Below, one piece after another: positions 1 to 13,100 of a stretch of DNA of 64,000 nt. The stretch is from Brasenia schreberi (lineage: Eukaryota; Streptophyta; Magnoliopsida; Nymphaeales; Cabombaceae): positions 13,081,001-13,145,000 of the forward strand of contig JAYKKT010000089.1 of NCBI GenBank assembly GCA_036023115.1, in the 5' to 3' direction. How positions within the stretch are numbered: position 1 is the first letter of the stretch; the number at the start of each line of letters is the position of its first letter. A program made the position numbers and the translations under genes. Under the pieces are notes generated by a model. The model ran no database searches. It was not told where the DNA came from and was given only the letters and a program-made list of their open reading frames with translations.

Positions 1-540
1 GTTGGTTAAAATGGAGAGGAGCATCAGGTATTCTTTGTGATAAGAAGATACCATTAAAATTAAAAGGTAAATATTATAGAGCAGCAATTAGGCCTGCCAT
101 GTTTGGTTCTGAGTGTTGGGTAGTTAATCATCAACATGTACAAAAGATGTCTGTGACATAAATGAAGATGTTGAGATGGATGAGTGGTCATACAAGAAAA
201 GACCGTATACATAATGAGGTTATTAGAAACAAATTAGGAGTGGCACCAATATAGGATAAAATGAGAGAACATCGTTTAAGATGGTTTGGACATATAGAAA
301 GAAGATCAAAGGAAGAACCTGTAAGAAGGTTAGAAAAATTAAATTTGGAAAGTATTAAAAGAGGTAGAGGACGACCACAAAAGTGTTGGAAAGAAACAAT
401 AAAGAATGATCTAGCTTATTGGGAGTTAACTGCTAACATGGCACACTATAGGGATTTGTGGAAACAAAGAATCCATGTAGCCGACCCCGTCTAGTATGGG
501 AAAAGGCTTAGTTGTTGTTGTTGTTGTTGTTGTTGTTGTA
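1..540 (+). mobile_element. RTE-type LINE, 3' end (cut by window edge)
   Basis: This is the 3' part of a LINE of the RTE type. The decayed reading frame gives the C-terminal region after the reverse transcriptase, including the [11 protein letters not shown] block (codons near 273-305) and the GRGRPQKCW block. The copy ends in a (GTT)n tail at 511-539 instead of poly-A, which is usual for RTE elements. The same 3' end recurs at 3353, 4831, 6751, 14230, 15195 and 20308. The start lies outside the window. It sits in the intron before the exon at 740, so it belongs to gene 1's first visible intron. Stops and frameshifts make it non-functional. Confidence 0.85.
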
Positions 541-739
541 TTCAGTGATCTATGCCCTGTTGGATAGGGTGATTGGGCCTCCCAGTTATACTTTTGGCGG
601 AATGCGATGGCTGGTTTCATCTGAATCTGTCTTTCGTTCCTTATGTTGATTGATGCAATTGAAATTGAATATGCTGTTTTTCTTAGCTCTTTCTTGCATG
701 GTTTCTTTTGATTCTTAATGCTAATAGATTTAAATCCAG

Positions 740-1130
740 GCGTAGCTCTGTTGGAGTTTCGTGGAAGGGTGGATTCAGACCCTTATGACGCCCTTTCTAA
801 TTGGGACCCCAATGACGATAGCCCTTGCATGTGGTCTGGAGTGCTTTGCCATAACAATGAAGTGCATATGCTGTAAGTCTTCACATTTGTGATCCTTTTA
901 GATTTCAGGTGATTTGTCTTTCCTCTTTCTTCTACCATCAAATCCTTGGTCTGTATTTGGAAAATATATTATAATTCCCATTAATTACTAATGCTGTCAC
1001 ACCGTATGGCACAAGTTCGTCTTTGGCATGCATTCTCAACTTGACTTGATTATTGCAGCGATCTCAGCAGGTTGGATTTAGGAGGGAGTCTTGCACCTGA
1101 AATTGGGAAGCTTAGCAACATAAGGGCACT
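740..1130 (+). CDS. Gene 1 exons: LRR N-terminal cap and first LRR
   Basis: Exon 740-872 starts in phase 1 after a TTTAAATCCAG acceptor and encodes the LRRNT cap ([25 protein letters not shown]). It ends with the donor GTAAGT at 873. Exon 1059-1130 is a 72-nt LRR module ([17 protein letters not shown]) ending at a GTAAGC donor at 1131. Both ends break a leucine codon after its second base, so the next compatible acceptor is the one at 21784. The 186-bp intron between them is ordinary AT-rich sequence. Confidence 0.92.
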
Positions 1131-4100
1131 GTAAGCATTTTCTTTTGGTGTTATATCAAGATAATGTTTATAGCAGTATTTCATTATCTTTTTTACCCTT
1201 GGATGATTTCTTTTGTGTTCTAACCAAGTTCCCTAGTTGTCTAAACTATGGCTTTTACTATCTGCATGCTTTCACATTATAGGTGACTGATATCTCATTG
1301 TCATGTGTTCTCGACTTCTTATCCTCAAGGGGTTTCCCAGTCATCACATTTATGTCATTCCCTTGCCCTTTGGCTTTTATAATTGGAAACAACTTTCTTC
1401 CGAGACAATTTGTTGGCTGTCAACTGCAATAAAATAAAAAGAGTATCGGTGCCTTATCACATTGGGCACCAATGTGCAATTTTTTCATTTCTTGATAAAA
1501 AAATTGAAAAATATTAATAAAATTCAAAAAAATGCAAGAATTGAAATTAATGAACAAAACATATATAACACAATAAACAAAATCAAATCGAAAAGCTTGA
1601 TTTGAAATAAATAATTCTTAATAAATGACTGACTCTATAAAAATATTTAGAGAGATTGTGAGAAGAGAATAACAAAGTTAAATAGCATCTCATAATGAAC
1701 AAGCATCCATACCGTAACATGAGTACTAAATACCTTTAATTAATAAACAACAAAGTTACAACTTACAATCATTCATACCATAACAATACAAAGTTACAAT
1801 TACATTTAAAAGTTAAAACAATCATCCACAACATCGATCATACTCAACAAAAGCATTGTAATCGACATAGTCAGGATCACCATCAACATCATCATCTCCT
1901 CCCTCTTCCTCCTCCATAATTGGATTCGCCCATCCAACACATTCATCTTCATCATTATCTCCAACTTGAAGTTATGCTTCAACTTGGAGTGCCCTCCACT
2001 TTTCATCCTCTAAATTGATGGGGGACTCCTCTTCTTCGACCCAATAATCAAGAATATCAATATTTTTGTAGCTCAACGGGTCATAAGATATCCTCCTTAC
2101 CCTTCTTGCATCTTTTTGTATTTGTTTGTAAAGAAAGAATATTTAAATTATAAAGAATATCAAATACAATATAGTCACATCAATCATTCATTATTAATAA
2201 GAAAGAACTAGGGAGCAATAATACATATTTTTAAAATTATTATCTTTACTTCAACTTCATATTATATGCAATGTATACCAAATCACGCAGTCGAGTATAC
2301 TCCAGTCTGTTTCTCTTTTTTGTATGAATGCCTTCGAAAAAGTTTCAATTTCTCTCACACCCACTCGAATTGCATGTTTGCTAAGTTTGGTGCATCTATA
2401 CCAAAGCAAGCCCATTCATATGATATTTTCATAGTATGACTCATCAACTTAATAGTCGTGTGCCGTATTGCAATTCTGAATGTGAGAGAAAACAAAATTC
2501 TCTCAAATTAATAACTCTTTCTTCATTCAAGTATATGGTATGATATAGGCACATATATCGCAAATTCTGAATGTCTTGGCAAAGCAACCTAGAGTCAATA
2601 ACTCTTTCCTATAATTTCATAGTATTACTCATCAACTTAATTCTCCGATAATTAACACAATTCTTAATGTCTCTCTTGTTCTTGTATTTGTTATCCTAAA
2701 TATAGCTCTTAACCTTCTTCTGAGTTGAGCTTTTTATATAAATCCTTCTAAGTTTTAGCTTGTGCCTCATTGACCTTTTTCTTATCTTCTTAAAAATCTC
2801 TCAAGTTTTATCAATTTTGTTAGTATAATGCAATTTACAACATACCTTCTTTACTTTAACTTTATCTTACACCACTTCACTCTATGATAGTGCATTTTTT
2901 ACAATAGTGCATGCATGCTTCAATGCAATATCCCCTGAATTCACCTAACATATTTGTTACTTTTTTAATATGCTTAGTCATATTATTCCATATATCACAA
3001 GTTATACCTATATAATTCTAAATGTCTCCTTGAAGCACATTCTTTTAAAGTATATGTTTTTCTCATTTTTAAGATTTCACCATTTAGTCCAAGTAGCTTT
3101 ATATACTCTTTGTCTCTCTGTCCACTTTCTTACCTATAAATACATAACTAAAAGTTGATGTTAGATAGTTAAGCTTTTTCCTGGAATTATCTTGTAATTT
3201 TTACAACACGATCTATCATTTCTTCTATATACAAAATAATCAATTTGTGTTAGTGATAAACCACTCTTATAAGTAATAAATATTTATCATTTTTTGAAAA
3301 TTATTAGTTGTAAAGAAATCATATTTAACTTGAAAAGATATGTTTTATATAACAAACAACAACTAAGCCTTTCCCCATACTAGGGGGAGTCGACTACATG
3401 GATTCTTTGTTTCCACAGTGCCCTATCATATGTGCCATGTTAGCAGTTAACTCACAATAAGCTAGATTATTCTTTATTGTTTCTAACACTTTTGTGGTCA
3501 TCCTCTACCTCTTTTAATACTTTTAAAATCTAGTTTTTCATAGCTTCTTATAGGTTCTTGTTTTGATCTTGCTATATGTCCAAACCATCTTAAACGATAT
3601 TCTCTCGTTTTATCCTCTATTGGTGTCACTCCTAATTTATTTCTAATAACCTCATTATGTATACGGTCTTTTTTTATATGACCATTCATCCATCTCAACA
3701 TCTTCATTTCTATCACAGACATCTTTTGTACATGTTATGATTAACTGTCCAACACTCAAAACCATAAAACATGGCTGGTCTAATTGCTGCCCAATAATAT
3801 TTACCTTTTAACTTTAATGGTATCTTCTTATCACAAAGAATACCATATGCTCCTCTCCATTTTAACCAATGAGCATTAATTCTATGCATAACATCTCCAT
3901 CAATTCTTCTATCACTTAGAAAAATTTGGTATTTAAAACTTTCCTTTTGTGGGATGCAATGTATGCTAATTTTAATTTCTATGTCCTTTGAAGTAACCAA
4001 ATGAGCAAACCTACACTCCATATATTCTATCTTTGTTCTACTAAGTCGGAAGGCTTTACTTTCTAATGTTTCTCTCCATTGCTCCAATTTTCTATTAACT

Positions 4101-7100
4101 TTTTCCATAGACTCCTCCACTAATATAATGTCATCTGCAAATAACATACACCAATGTACTTAATCTTGAATATGTTTTGTTAACTCCTTCACGAGTCCTC
4201 ACACATGTTTTTGTACCATCGTACGTGTCTCTTATAAGGTTTATGTATGTCAATGAGATACCTTTTTTTCCAAGATTTTCCAAAGAACCTCCCTCACTAC
4301 CCTATCGTAAGCTTTTTCTAGATCAATAAATATCATGTGAAGGTCTTTCTTTTTTGTTCTAAAATGTTCTATAAGACGTCTTAAAAGGTGAATCGCTTCA
4401 ACAGTAGATATGCCTGGCATGAATCCAAATTAGTTCTTTATTGTGTCTTAACCTACATTCGATAATTCTTTCTTATAATTTCATAGTATGGCTCATTAAC
4501 ATGATACCCCGATAATTCGCACAATTTCAAATGTCTCCCTTGTTCTTATGCATGGGTATAACTGTACTCGCTCTCCATTCCTCAAGCATCTTTTGGTTTC
4601 TCTATATTTCATTAAATAGTCTTGTGAGCTAAGTGATTATTGTTTCTTATAGGATTTTCCAAACTTTTAGAAGAATATTATCTGATCCTACCGATTTACC
4701 ATCCTTTGTATGTTTAAGAGCCTCTTTAACTTCATTCATTTGAATACGTCGGTGGAAATTATGGTTTATATACTTTTCTGATTTGGCTAACTCTCCTAAG
4801 CTAATACTAACATCTTTATTTTCATTAAAACAACAACAACAACAACTAAGCCTTTTCCCATACTAGACGGGGTCGGCTACATGGATTCTTTGTTTCCACA
4901 AATCCGTATTGTGTGCCATGTTAGCAATTAACTATTCTTTGTTTCTACAAATCCCTATCGTGTGCCATGTTAGCAATTAACTCACAATAAGCTAGATCAT
5001 TCTTTATTATTTCTTTCCAACACTTTTGTGGTCGTCCTCTAGCTCTTTTAATACTTTCCAAATTTAGTTTCTCATACCTTCTTACAGGTTCTTCTTTTGA
5101 TCTTCGTTCTATATGTCCAAATCATCTTAAACGATATTATCTCATTTTATCCTCTATTGGTGCCACTCCTAATTTGTTTCTAATAACCTCATTATGTATA
5201 CCATCTTTTCTTGTATGACCACTCATCCATCTCAACATCTTCATTTCTATCATAGACATCTTTTGTACATGTTGATGATTAACTGCCCAACACTCAGAAC
5301 CATAAAACATGACAGGCCTAATTGTTGCTCTATAATATTTACCTTTTAACTTTAATGGTATATTCTTATCACAAAGAATACCTGATGCTCCTTTCCATTT
5401 TAACCAACTAGCATTAATTCTATGCGTAACATCTCCATCAATTCTTCCATCACTCTGAAAAATTGACCCTAGGTATTTAAAACTTTCCTTTTAGGGGATG
5501 CAATGTGTGCCAATTTTAATTTCTATGTCCTCTGAGGTAACCAAATGATCAAACTTACATTCCATATATTTTGTCTTTGTCCTACTAAGTCGGAGGCCTT
5601 TGCTTTCTAATGTTTCTCTCCATAGTTCCAATTTTCTATTAACTTTTTCCTTAGACTCCTCCACTAATACAATGTCATCTGCAAATAACATACACCAAGG
5701 TACTTCATCTTGAATATGTTTTGTTAACTCATCAATCACCATTATAAATAAGTATGGACTTAAAGTTGATCCTTAATGTAACCTAATATTTAACTTCACA
5801 GAAGTCTATCATTCCTTCATAAGTCCTCACACATGTTTTTGCGCCATCATACATGTCTCTTACAAGGTTAATGTATGTAAATGGGATACCTCTTTTTTCC
5901 AAAGTTCTTCAAAGAACCTTCCTCGGTACTCTATAATAAGCTTTTTCTAGATCAATAAATATCATGTGAAGGTCTTTTTTTTTGCTCTAAAATGTTCCAT
6001 AAGACGTCTCAAAAGGTGAATCGCTTCAACAGTAGATATGCCTGGCATGAATCCAAATTGGTTCTGTATTGTACTTGATACTTGTCTTAACCTACGGTCG
6101 ATAATTATTTCCCACAATTTCATAGTATGGCTCATTAACTTGATACCTCGATAATTCGCACAATTTTGAATGTCTCCCTTGTTATTATATATGGGTATAA
6201 GTGTACTTGCTCTCCATTCCTCGGGCATCTTTTGGTTTTTCCATATTTCATTAAATAGTCTTGTGAGCCAAGTGATTCCTATTTCTCCTAGTATTTTTCA
6301 AACTTCTATAGGAATATTATTTGGTCCTACCGATTTACCACCCTTCATATGTTTAAGAGCCACTTTGACTTCACTCTTTTGAATACGTCGATAGAAATTG
6401 TGGTTTATATACTTTTCTGATTTGGCTAACTCTCCTAAGCTAATACTAACATCTTTATTTTCATTAAAAAGCTTATGAAAATAGTTTTTTCATCTATTTC
6501 TTATATCATCATTTGCCACTAGAATTTTCTCATGATGCATCTAACAGAATTAAAATCCTTATTTTTCTTACCTCTAGACCTACCTATCCTAAAAATATCT
6601 CTTTCACCCTCTTTTGAGTTGAGTATTTTATATAAATCCTCCCAAATTTTATCTTTTGCTTCACTGACGGCCTTTTTCGCTTCCTTTTTTGCTTTCTTAT
6701 AAGCCTCTAAAGTTTCACTAGTTTTCTTACCATAATGTATCTCTTAACATTAGCCGACCCCGTCTAGTATGGGAAAAGGCTTATTTGTTGTTGTAAAGTA
6801 ATTTGTAACATGCTCTCTTTACCTTGATTTTATTTTGCACTACTTCACTCCATCACAAAGCTTCTTTTTGTGTCGGTACACCTCCCTTAGATTCACCTAA
6901 TGCATCTTTCGCTACTTTCCTAATATGTATAGCCATATTGTTTCACATATCACAAGGTCTACCAACATAATTCCAAGCATCTCCTTGAAGGACTTTCTGT
7001 TAAATATACTTTCTTTCTCACTTTTGAGGTTCCACCATTTAGTCCGAATAACTCGATGCACTCTTTTCTTCTTTGTCCATTTTTTTACTTGTAAATTAAT

Positions 7101-10100
7101 AACTAAAAGTTGATATTGGGTGGTTAAGCTTTCTCTTGGAATTACCTTACAATCTTTACAACACGATCTATCTTTTTTTTACAAATAAAATAATGAATTT
7201 GTGTTTGTGATAAGTCATTCTTATAAGTAATTAAATGTTCATCTCGTTTTTTGAAGATTGTATTGACTATAAAGAGATTAACAAAATTTAAAATATCCTT
7301 ACCTTCCTCATTTATATCCCCAAAACCAAAGTTTTCATGAATACCTTAATACCCTAATGCCTCTTTACCGACATGTCCATTGAAGTCTCCTAAATAAATT
7401 ATCTCTTTGTAGAATTCTTTGAATCACCTTATCTAATTGTTCCCCAAAACCATCTTTATACTATCTTCTAGTCCTACTTCGAGTGCGTAAGCAGAAACTA
7501 TATTCAAAACCTCTACTCCTAACACCTAAGTCACACAGATACTTCTAAGAGGTGGAGTGTCGACCTCGACATGAGTGCGACACCGACATGAACACCATGT
7601 CGGTATGGCATGGCAAAAAAAAGCATTTTTTTTGTAACTCACAGTTCTGCCGTCTATGGTGTATTTATCCTGGAGAACCCGATCAAAGATGGAGTAATCC
7701 GTGAAGACGATGAAACCGAAGCCTCTTAGTCGACTCGTGACCTTATCTCCCATGATGACCACCTGAGTTACCTCACCATAGTTTCCAAAATGTTCCTTCA
7801 GCTTGTATTCCATCATCTCCCATGAAACTCCGCCGATGAACATAGAAAAATATCTCAACGCAGACCTTATTCATTTCTTTTTGTGTGGATATTTCACGCT
7901 TTAAAATCTGGTATCGATTTTGAAGTTCGGGTCTTTTTGGATAAATGAGTCTGGATAGTGAAGATTGATTTGTGTATTATGATGAAATTAGTAGTTGTTT
8001 AGCGTTTGTGTTTTGCTTTAATATAAAGTTGTGTACTTGCTATTGTTATATACTTATGTTAATCGATGTCTCACTTGTTGTAGCTTGAATATTATATATA
8101 ATATATAATATTATATACCCTAGCCGTGTCGCCGCACCTAAAGTTTTTAAAATTTGCCGTATCCCGCACCCGTGTTCGCACCCGCACCCACACCCACACC
8201 CGTGTGACATAGCTTAACATTAATTTCAATATCATGATTCAATCATGTAGGCGTGAAATTTTCACTCCAAGCCTATGTAGAGACTTCAAATAAAACTCTC
8301 AACTCTACTTGATGCCCGAGCGTGTCAGTTAGTTTTCTAAAAATTAGCAAAAATTAAATCTCACAGGCGATTGTGGCTAAACAGACTCTTTTCGCATTAG
8401 ACTTTCTTGAACCGATGCTCATGGGTCAGTCTAAGTGCTTAGGGATTCCAACTAAATAGGTGAGACTTCCAAATTCAAGTGAAAAGCAAAGGTGTTGAGA
8501 AAAGTGGACTTGATTTCAAGTTTCAAAATGAACAAGTTCTGAAAAATAAAAAACTAAATTTTCAGGATTTGTTTTCCGAATCCTTTTGAATGCCTTTCAG
8601 ACCTCAAAAAATCATCAAAATTTTACAGGACTAAGCCTGAGATGTGGAGAGTTTGGGACATCTTTCATATTGTGATTCGAAGTTGTAATGTCCCAGAATT
8701 AAATCTAGAAAATGCCTCTACTCAGGTACTCAGAACTGTTCTATCACAAAAATATAGAGACTCAAAGATGAACCTGTATCTCGGTGCTCAGAGTTCCAAA
8801 TTTAATGAATTTGGTCTTGCTGGAAAGCTATGGAAGTCAGCTTTCCAATAAACTAAAAATCATCAATTTTGGATACCCACAGACAGAGTTATGGGATGAA
8901 TACTTAAGCTCTCTTGCAGGAAAACTGGTTGTGCAGACATTTTACAAAACTTTCCTGATTTTGCACAGTTTCAATTACGATATTGCACGGTCCTAAAATT
9001 CTTGTAAATTTTATTAGGAGTGGGCCTGTGTGTGGAATAAGCGTGCAAAGTTTTGAAATAATTAGAGCAGAGGTTCGTGAATTAAAAATCAAGCAATCGA
9101 CATATGCAGAGATGATGAAAAATCAGATTTCAGGTTTTTATAACATACGTGATGCAAACTCACATGAATTAAAATTGCAACAACATAATATCACGAATTA
9201 AATTGTTGAAGAGAAATGAATTGAAATATACTTAATAGCTTAAGTATAGAGGGGATTAGAAAATATAGAGTGTTTATAGAATATAGAGAGGTAGAATTAA
9301 GAACTCAAACATATAGAGTGTATAATCAAAAGAATGAGAAATTTCAGCAACATCTACTTCTATTACATCATGGGGGAGACAAAGCTCAATTAATACAACC
9401 CCTTTTGAATTGAATATGAAGAAGAGATGTGGAAGAACAAGTTAGAGCAACACTTACCCGGACTTACACGATCGATCGGTCTCCAAGGTAGTGCCCGACC
9501 CTCACTTGATCCCTTTCCCCCTTTGCTTGATCACTCAAACTCTCTCTCTCTAAGCCTTGGCCTAGATCCTACACTCCCTTCCCTCTCTAATGCTCTTTCC
9601 TGGCAGCTCTCAAAACTCTCAAAGTGCAACACCCTTGATGGCCTCTCCTTAAGCACTCCCAAGATGGTTCTCACGCCCCACTCTTGGCCTCTATTTATAG
9701 GCCAAGGGTGGGTCTTCTAGGCCTTTCCTTGGGGCGGGTGATCCATGATCCAACCCAGCCCCAAGGGCTCCATCCTTCACGTGATTTGGTGGTTCCTCTT
9801 CATCAAAGATGGACTAGCCATGTTGGCTGGGTCTTGGTTCCATCCATGTGCTTTTGTCCTAACCGTTTGGACTTGAATGCACTTGGCTAGGCTTGATTCA
9901 AGGCCTTGATCAACCTCCTTTGTGGCTCATCCTTCTTTGCTTGATTTAAACTTGGTACATGGGCTGGATATATCTTTGGAATCAGCCCCCAAATTCAATC
10001 TATTTCAACTTGTAAAAAACTAGCCAGCCTTGGTCTACATATGACACTTATTCAAGCAAATTGTGGATCGACTTTGATTTGATAAGATAAGCATTCGAGC

Positions 10101-13100
10101 TGCCTTGTGAGAGTTGGCCCGTTTGATATGATTTTGATGAAGATATGGTTTTGACGTGGTCCACTCCCTTGCTTCCGGGCTTATCCTTCGTGAGCTCGAT
10201 CTTGGCTTGAAGATATGGTTTTAAATCATTTGGGCTTTCGAAATTGGGGTGTTTGAAAAAAAAATTGATTTAGGGTGTTTACAAGTCACCATATCGTTAT
10301 GTCTACTATACTATCCTTTAAATCTTCATTTATGACAATACCAACTCCATTTTGAGCCTTCTCCTTACGTAAGCACCATAATTTAAAACCTATATCCTCA
10401 ATCTCCTTTACTTTTTCTTCAACACACTTTGTCACTTGGAAACATATAATATGAATCTTTCTCCGAATCATAATATCTATCACCTTCATTAGCTTATCGA
10501 ACAATGTTCTGATATTTCAAGAACCAATACAAATCTTATTATCTAGGACTAACTTCCTTACCCCTCGCATTCATCCATATTGAAAATGTGGACCCTCTTT
10601 GTAATTTATTCACTACATTCGGACGACAATATAGTGGGACTAACTTCTTTACCCACACCTGTCCATGATGTGAAAACCCTCTCTATAATTGATTCACTAC
10701 ATCTAGACAAAAATGTAGTGGCTCTTGCTTACTTTTCACCGCATTTAGGCTCTGCAGTGCATCGCTAAGAGGGGATGCCCGAACGCAATGCTCATAATTT
10801 GTGTAATCCATGGTATAAAAATCTGATAAAGTTTTACGCTGCCTGTCGAAAGCCTAACGCAATCCTCCTCCTTCATCTGAGCTTGGGACTGACTATGCAA
10901 GGGTGATCTCTTACATGGGCGGAGTTAAAAGATATGTTTTATATAAGTGTTTCAAATATGATCGATCTTTGGGAAGTAATATGACATCATCAGAACAAAA
11001 ATAATTAAATAGGTCAGCGCACATGGTTTGTTAGAGGCATGAAATTGCCATGGTACTATCATGGAAGTTTTTTCTTCGTGGTTGTTTCCTTTTCAGATTT
11101 TGGACATGCATTTCTCTTACTATCTATCAATTTCTTACATTATCTTATTTTTTCCAAATTGTCAAGTATAAAGGTTTTTGTGGTTAACCAAGAAACCATC
11201 CTAAGGTCCTTAGTGAGAGGCCCCATAATATATTTCAATTATATCTAAAGGAAATCATTTGTGATGGATTTCCTTTTCCTATAAAATACAACTTATGCTA
11301 GAAACGAATTTGATATTGTACTAGTGCATGATGATGTACTGATGAAATTACTTTGATGTATATTATAATAATTTCTAAACTCCAAGACCAGCAAAACTTG
11401 ACGAATGTAAGATGTGGTGTTAAATGACCGCTCATGTTGGCGTACAAGCAGGCTATGCACCCTATTTTAGCAGAGAGCCTACATATATAAATTAAATTTC
11501 TTATCTTACTTTTTGGTAAAAGAAGGGGGTCAGGGCCCAGTTACAGCCACTCGACATGGGATTTAGAACAATTCTTGGAGTTGAGCCACCAGAGACATTA
11601 TGCTGCAGTAGCAGTTCTAGTTCCCTTGGGCATCTATCTCAAACCCATGGGCAATGTCATGTGATGAACCATAATTTGCGAGCCAATCAACACATTCAAT
11701 GCCCTATCTGTAACTATGAATGGTCTGCACCTTGCACTGCTGATGAAGAATTTGGTTAATGTCAATGATTAGTCATTTGACTTCAAAATTATGAACTTCA
11801 CTTCCTTGAAGGTAAGCTCCATGGACCTTGAAATCCTTTTTAACTATTCATGAAAACTTTGGTTTTGGGGATAAAAATGAGGAAGGTAGGGAAAATTTAA
11901 ATTTTGCTATGACATTAGATCTCTTTATAGTCAATACAATCTTCAAAAAACGAGATGAACATTTAATTACTTATAAGAGTGTCTTATCACAAACACAAAT
12001 TGATTATTTTATTTGTAGAAAAAAGATAGAGCATGTTGTAAAGATTGCAAGGTAATTCAAGGAGAAAGCTTAACCACCCAACATCAACTTTTAGTTATAG
12101 ATTTAGAGGTAAAAAAGTTGACAAAGAAAAAAAGAGTATATCGAGCTATTCGACTAAATGGTGGAATCTCAAAAGTGAGAAAGAAGGTATATTTAAACAG
12201 AAAGTCCTTGAAGGAGATGCTTGAAATTATGTTGGTAGACCTTGTGATATGTGAAACAATATGGCTATACATATTAGGAAAGTGGCGAAAGATGTATTAG
12301 GTGAATCTAAGGGAGGTGTACCGGCACAAAAAGAAGCTTGGTGGTAGAGTGAAGTAATACAAAATAAAATCAAGGTAAAGAGGGCATGTTATAAATTAAG
12401 AACCTATGAAACTTTAGAGGCTTATAAGAAAGCAAAGAAAGAAGTGAAAAAGCCGTCAGTGAAGCAAAACGTGAAATTTGGGAGGATTTATATAAAAAAA
12501 ACTCAACTCAAAAGAGGGTGAAAGAGATATTTTTAGGATAGCTAGGGCTAGAGATAAGAAACCTAAGGATCTTACTTTTGTTCGATGCATCAAAGACGAG
12601 GATGAGAAAATTCTAGTGACAAATGATGATATACAAAATAGATGGAAAAACTACTGTTATAAGCTTTTTAATGAAAATAAAGATGTTAGTATTATTTATG
12701 AGAGTTAGTCAAATAAAAAAAGTATATAAATCATAATTTCTACCGACGTATTCAAAAGAATGAAGTCAAAGAGGCTCTTAAACATATGAAGGGTGGTAAA
12801 TCGGTAGAACCAGACAATATTCCTATAGAAGTTTGGAAAATCCTAGGAGAAACATGAATCACTTGGCTCATAAGACTATTTAATGAAATATGCAGAAACC
12901 AAAAGATGCTCGAGGAATGGAGAGCAAGTACACTTATACTCATATATAAGAACATTCAGAATTATGTGAATTATTGGGGTATTAAGTTAATAAGCCATAC
13001 TATGAAATTATGGGAAAGAATTATCGAATGTAGGTTAAGACAAGTATCAAGTACAATACAGAACCAATTTGGATTCATGCCAAGCAGATCTACTGTTAAA

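Larger units (their letters stand above)
3353..10926 (-). mobile_element. Long RTE-type LINE with target-site duplication, split by later insertions
   Basis: The two ends carry the same 20-bp sequence AAAAGATATGTTTTATATAA at 3333-3352 and 10927-10946, so the whole interval is one insertion. Read on the minus strand: 5' leader (10926 to about 10580), N-terminal endonuclease (10504-10286, with [15 protein letters not shown] and NGVGIVI), endonuclease continuation (8245-8222, then 7517 downward, with [11 protein letters not shown] and GDFNGHVG), a linker, and RT (FADD box near 4135) down to the 3' tail at 3353. Without inserts the element is about 3.15 kb, normal for RTE. Inserts are the extra 3' copy (4831-6469), an inverted tail (6751-6794), a MULE-like element (7527-8212) and a solo LTR (8246-10283). 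Stops and frameshifts make it dead. Confidence 0.85.
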
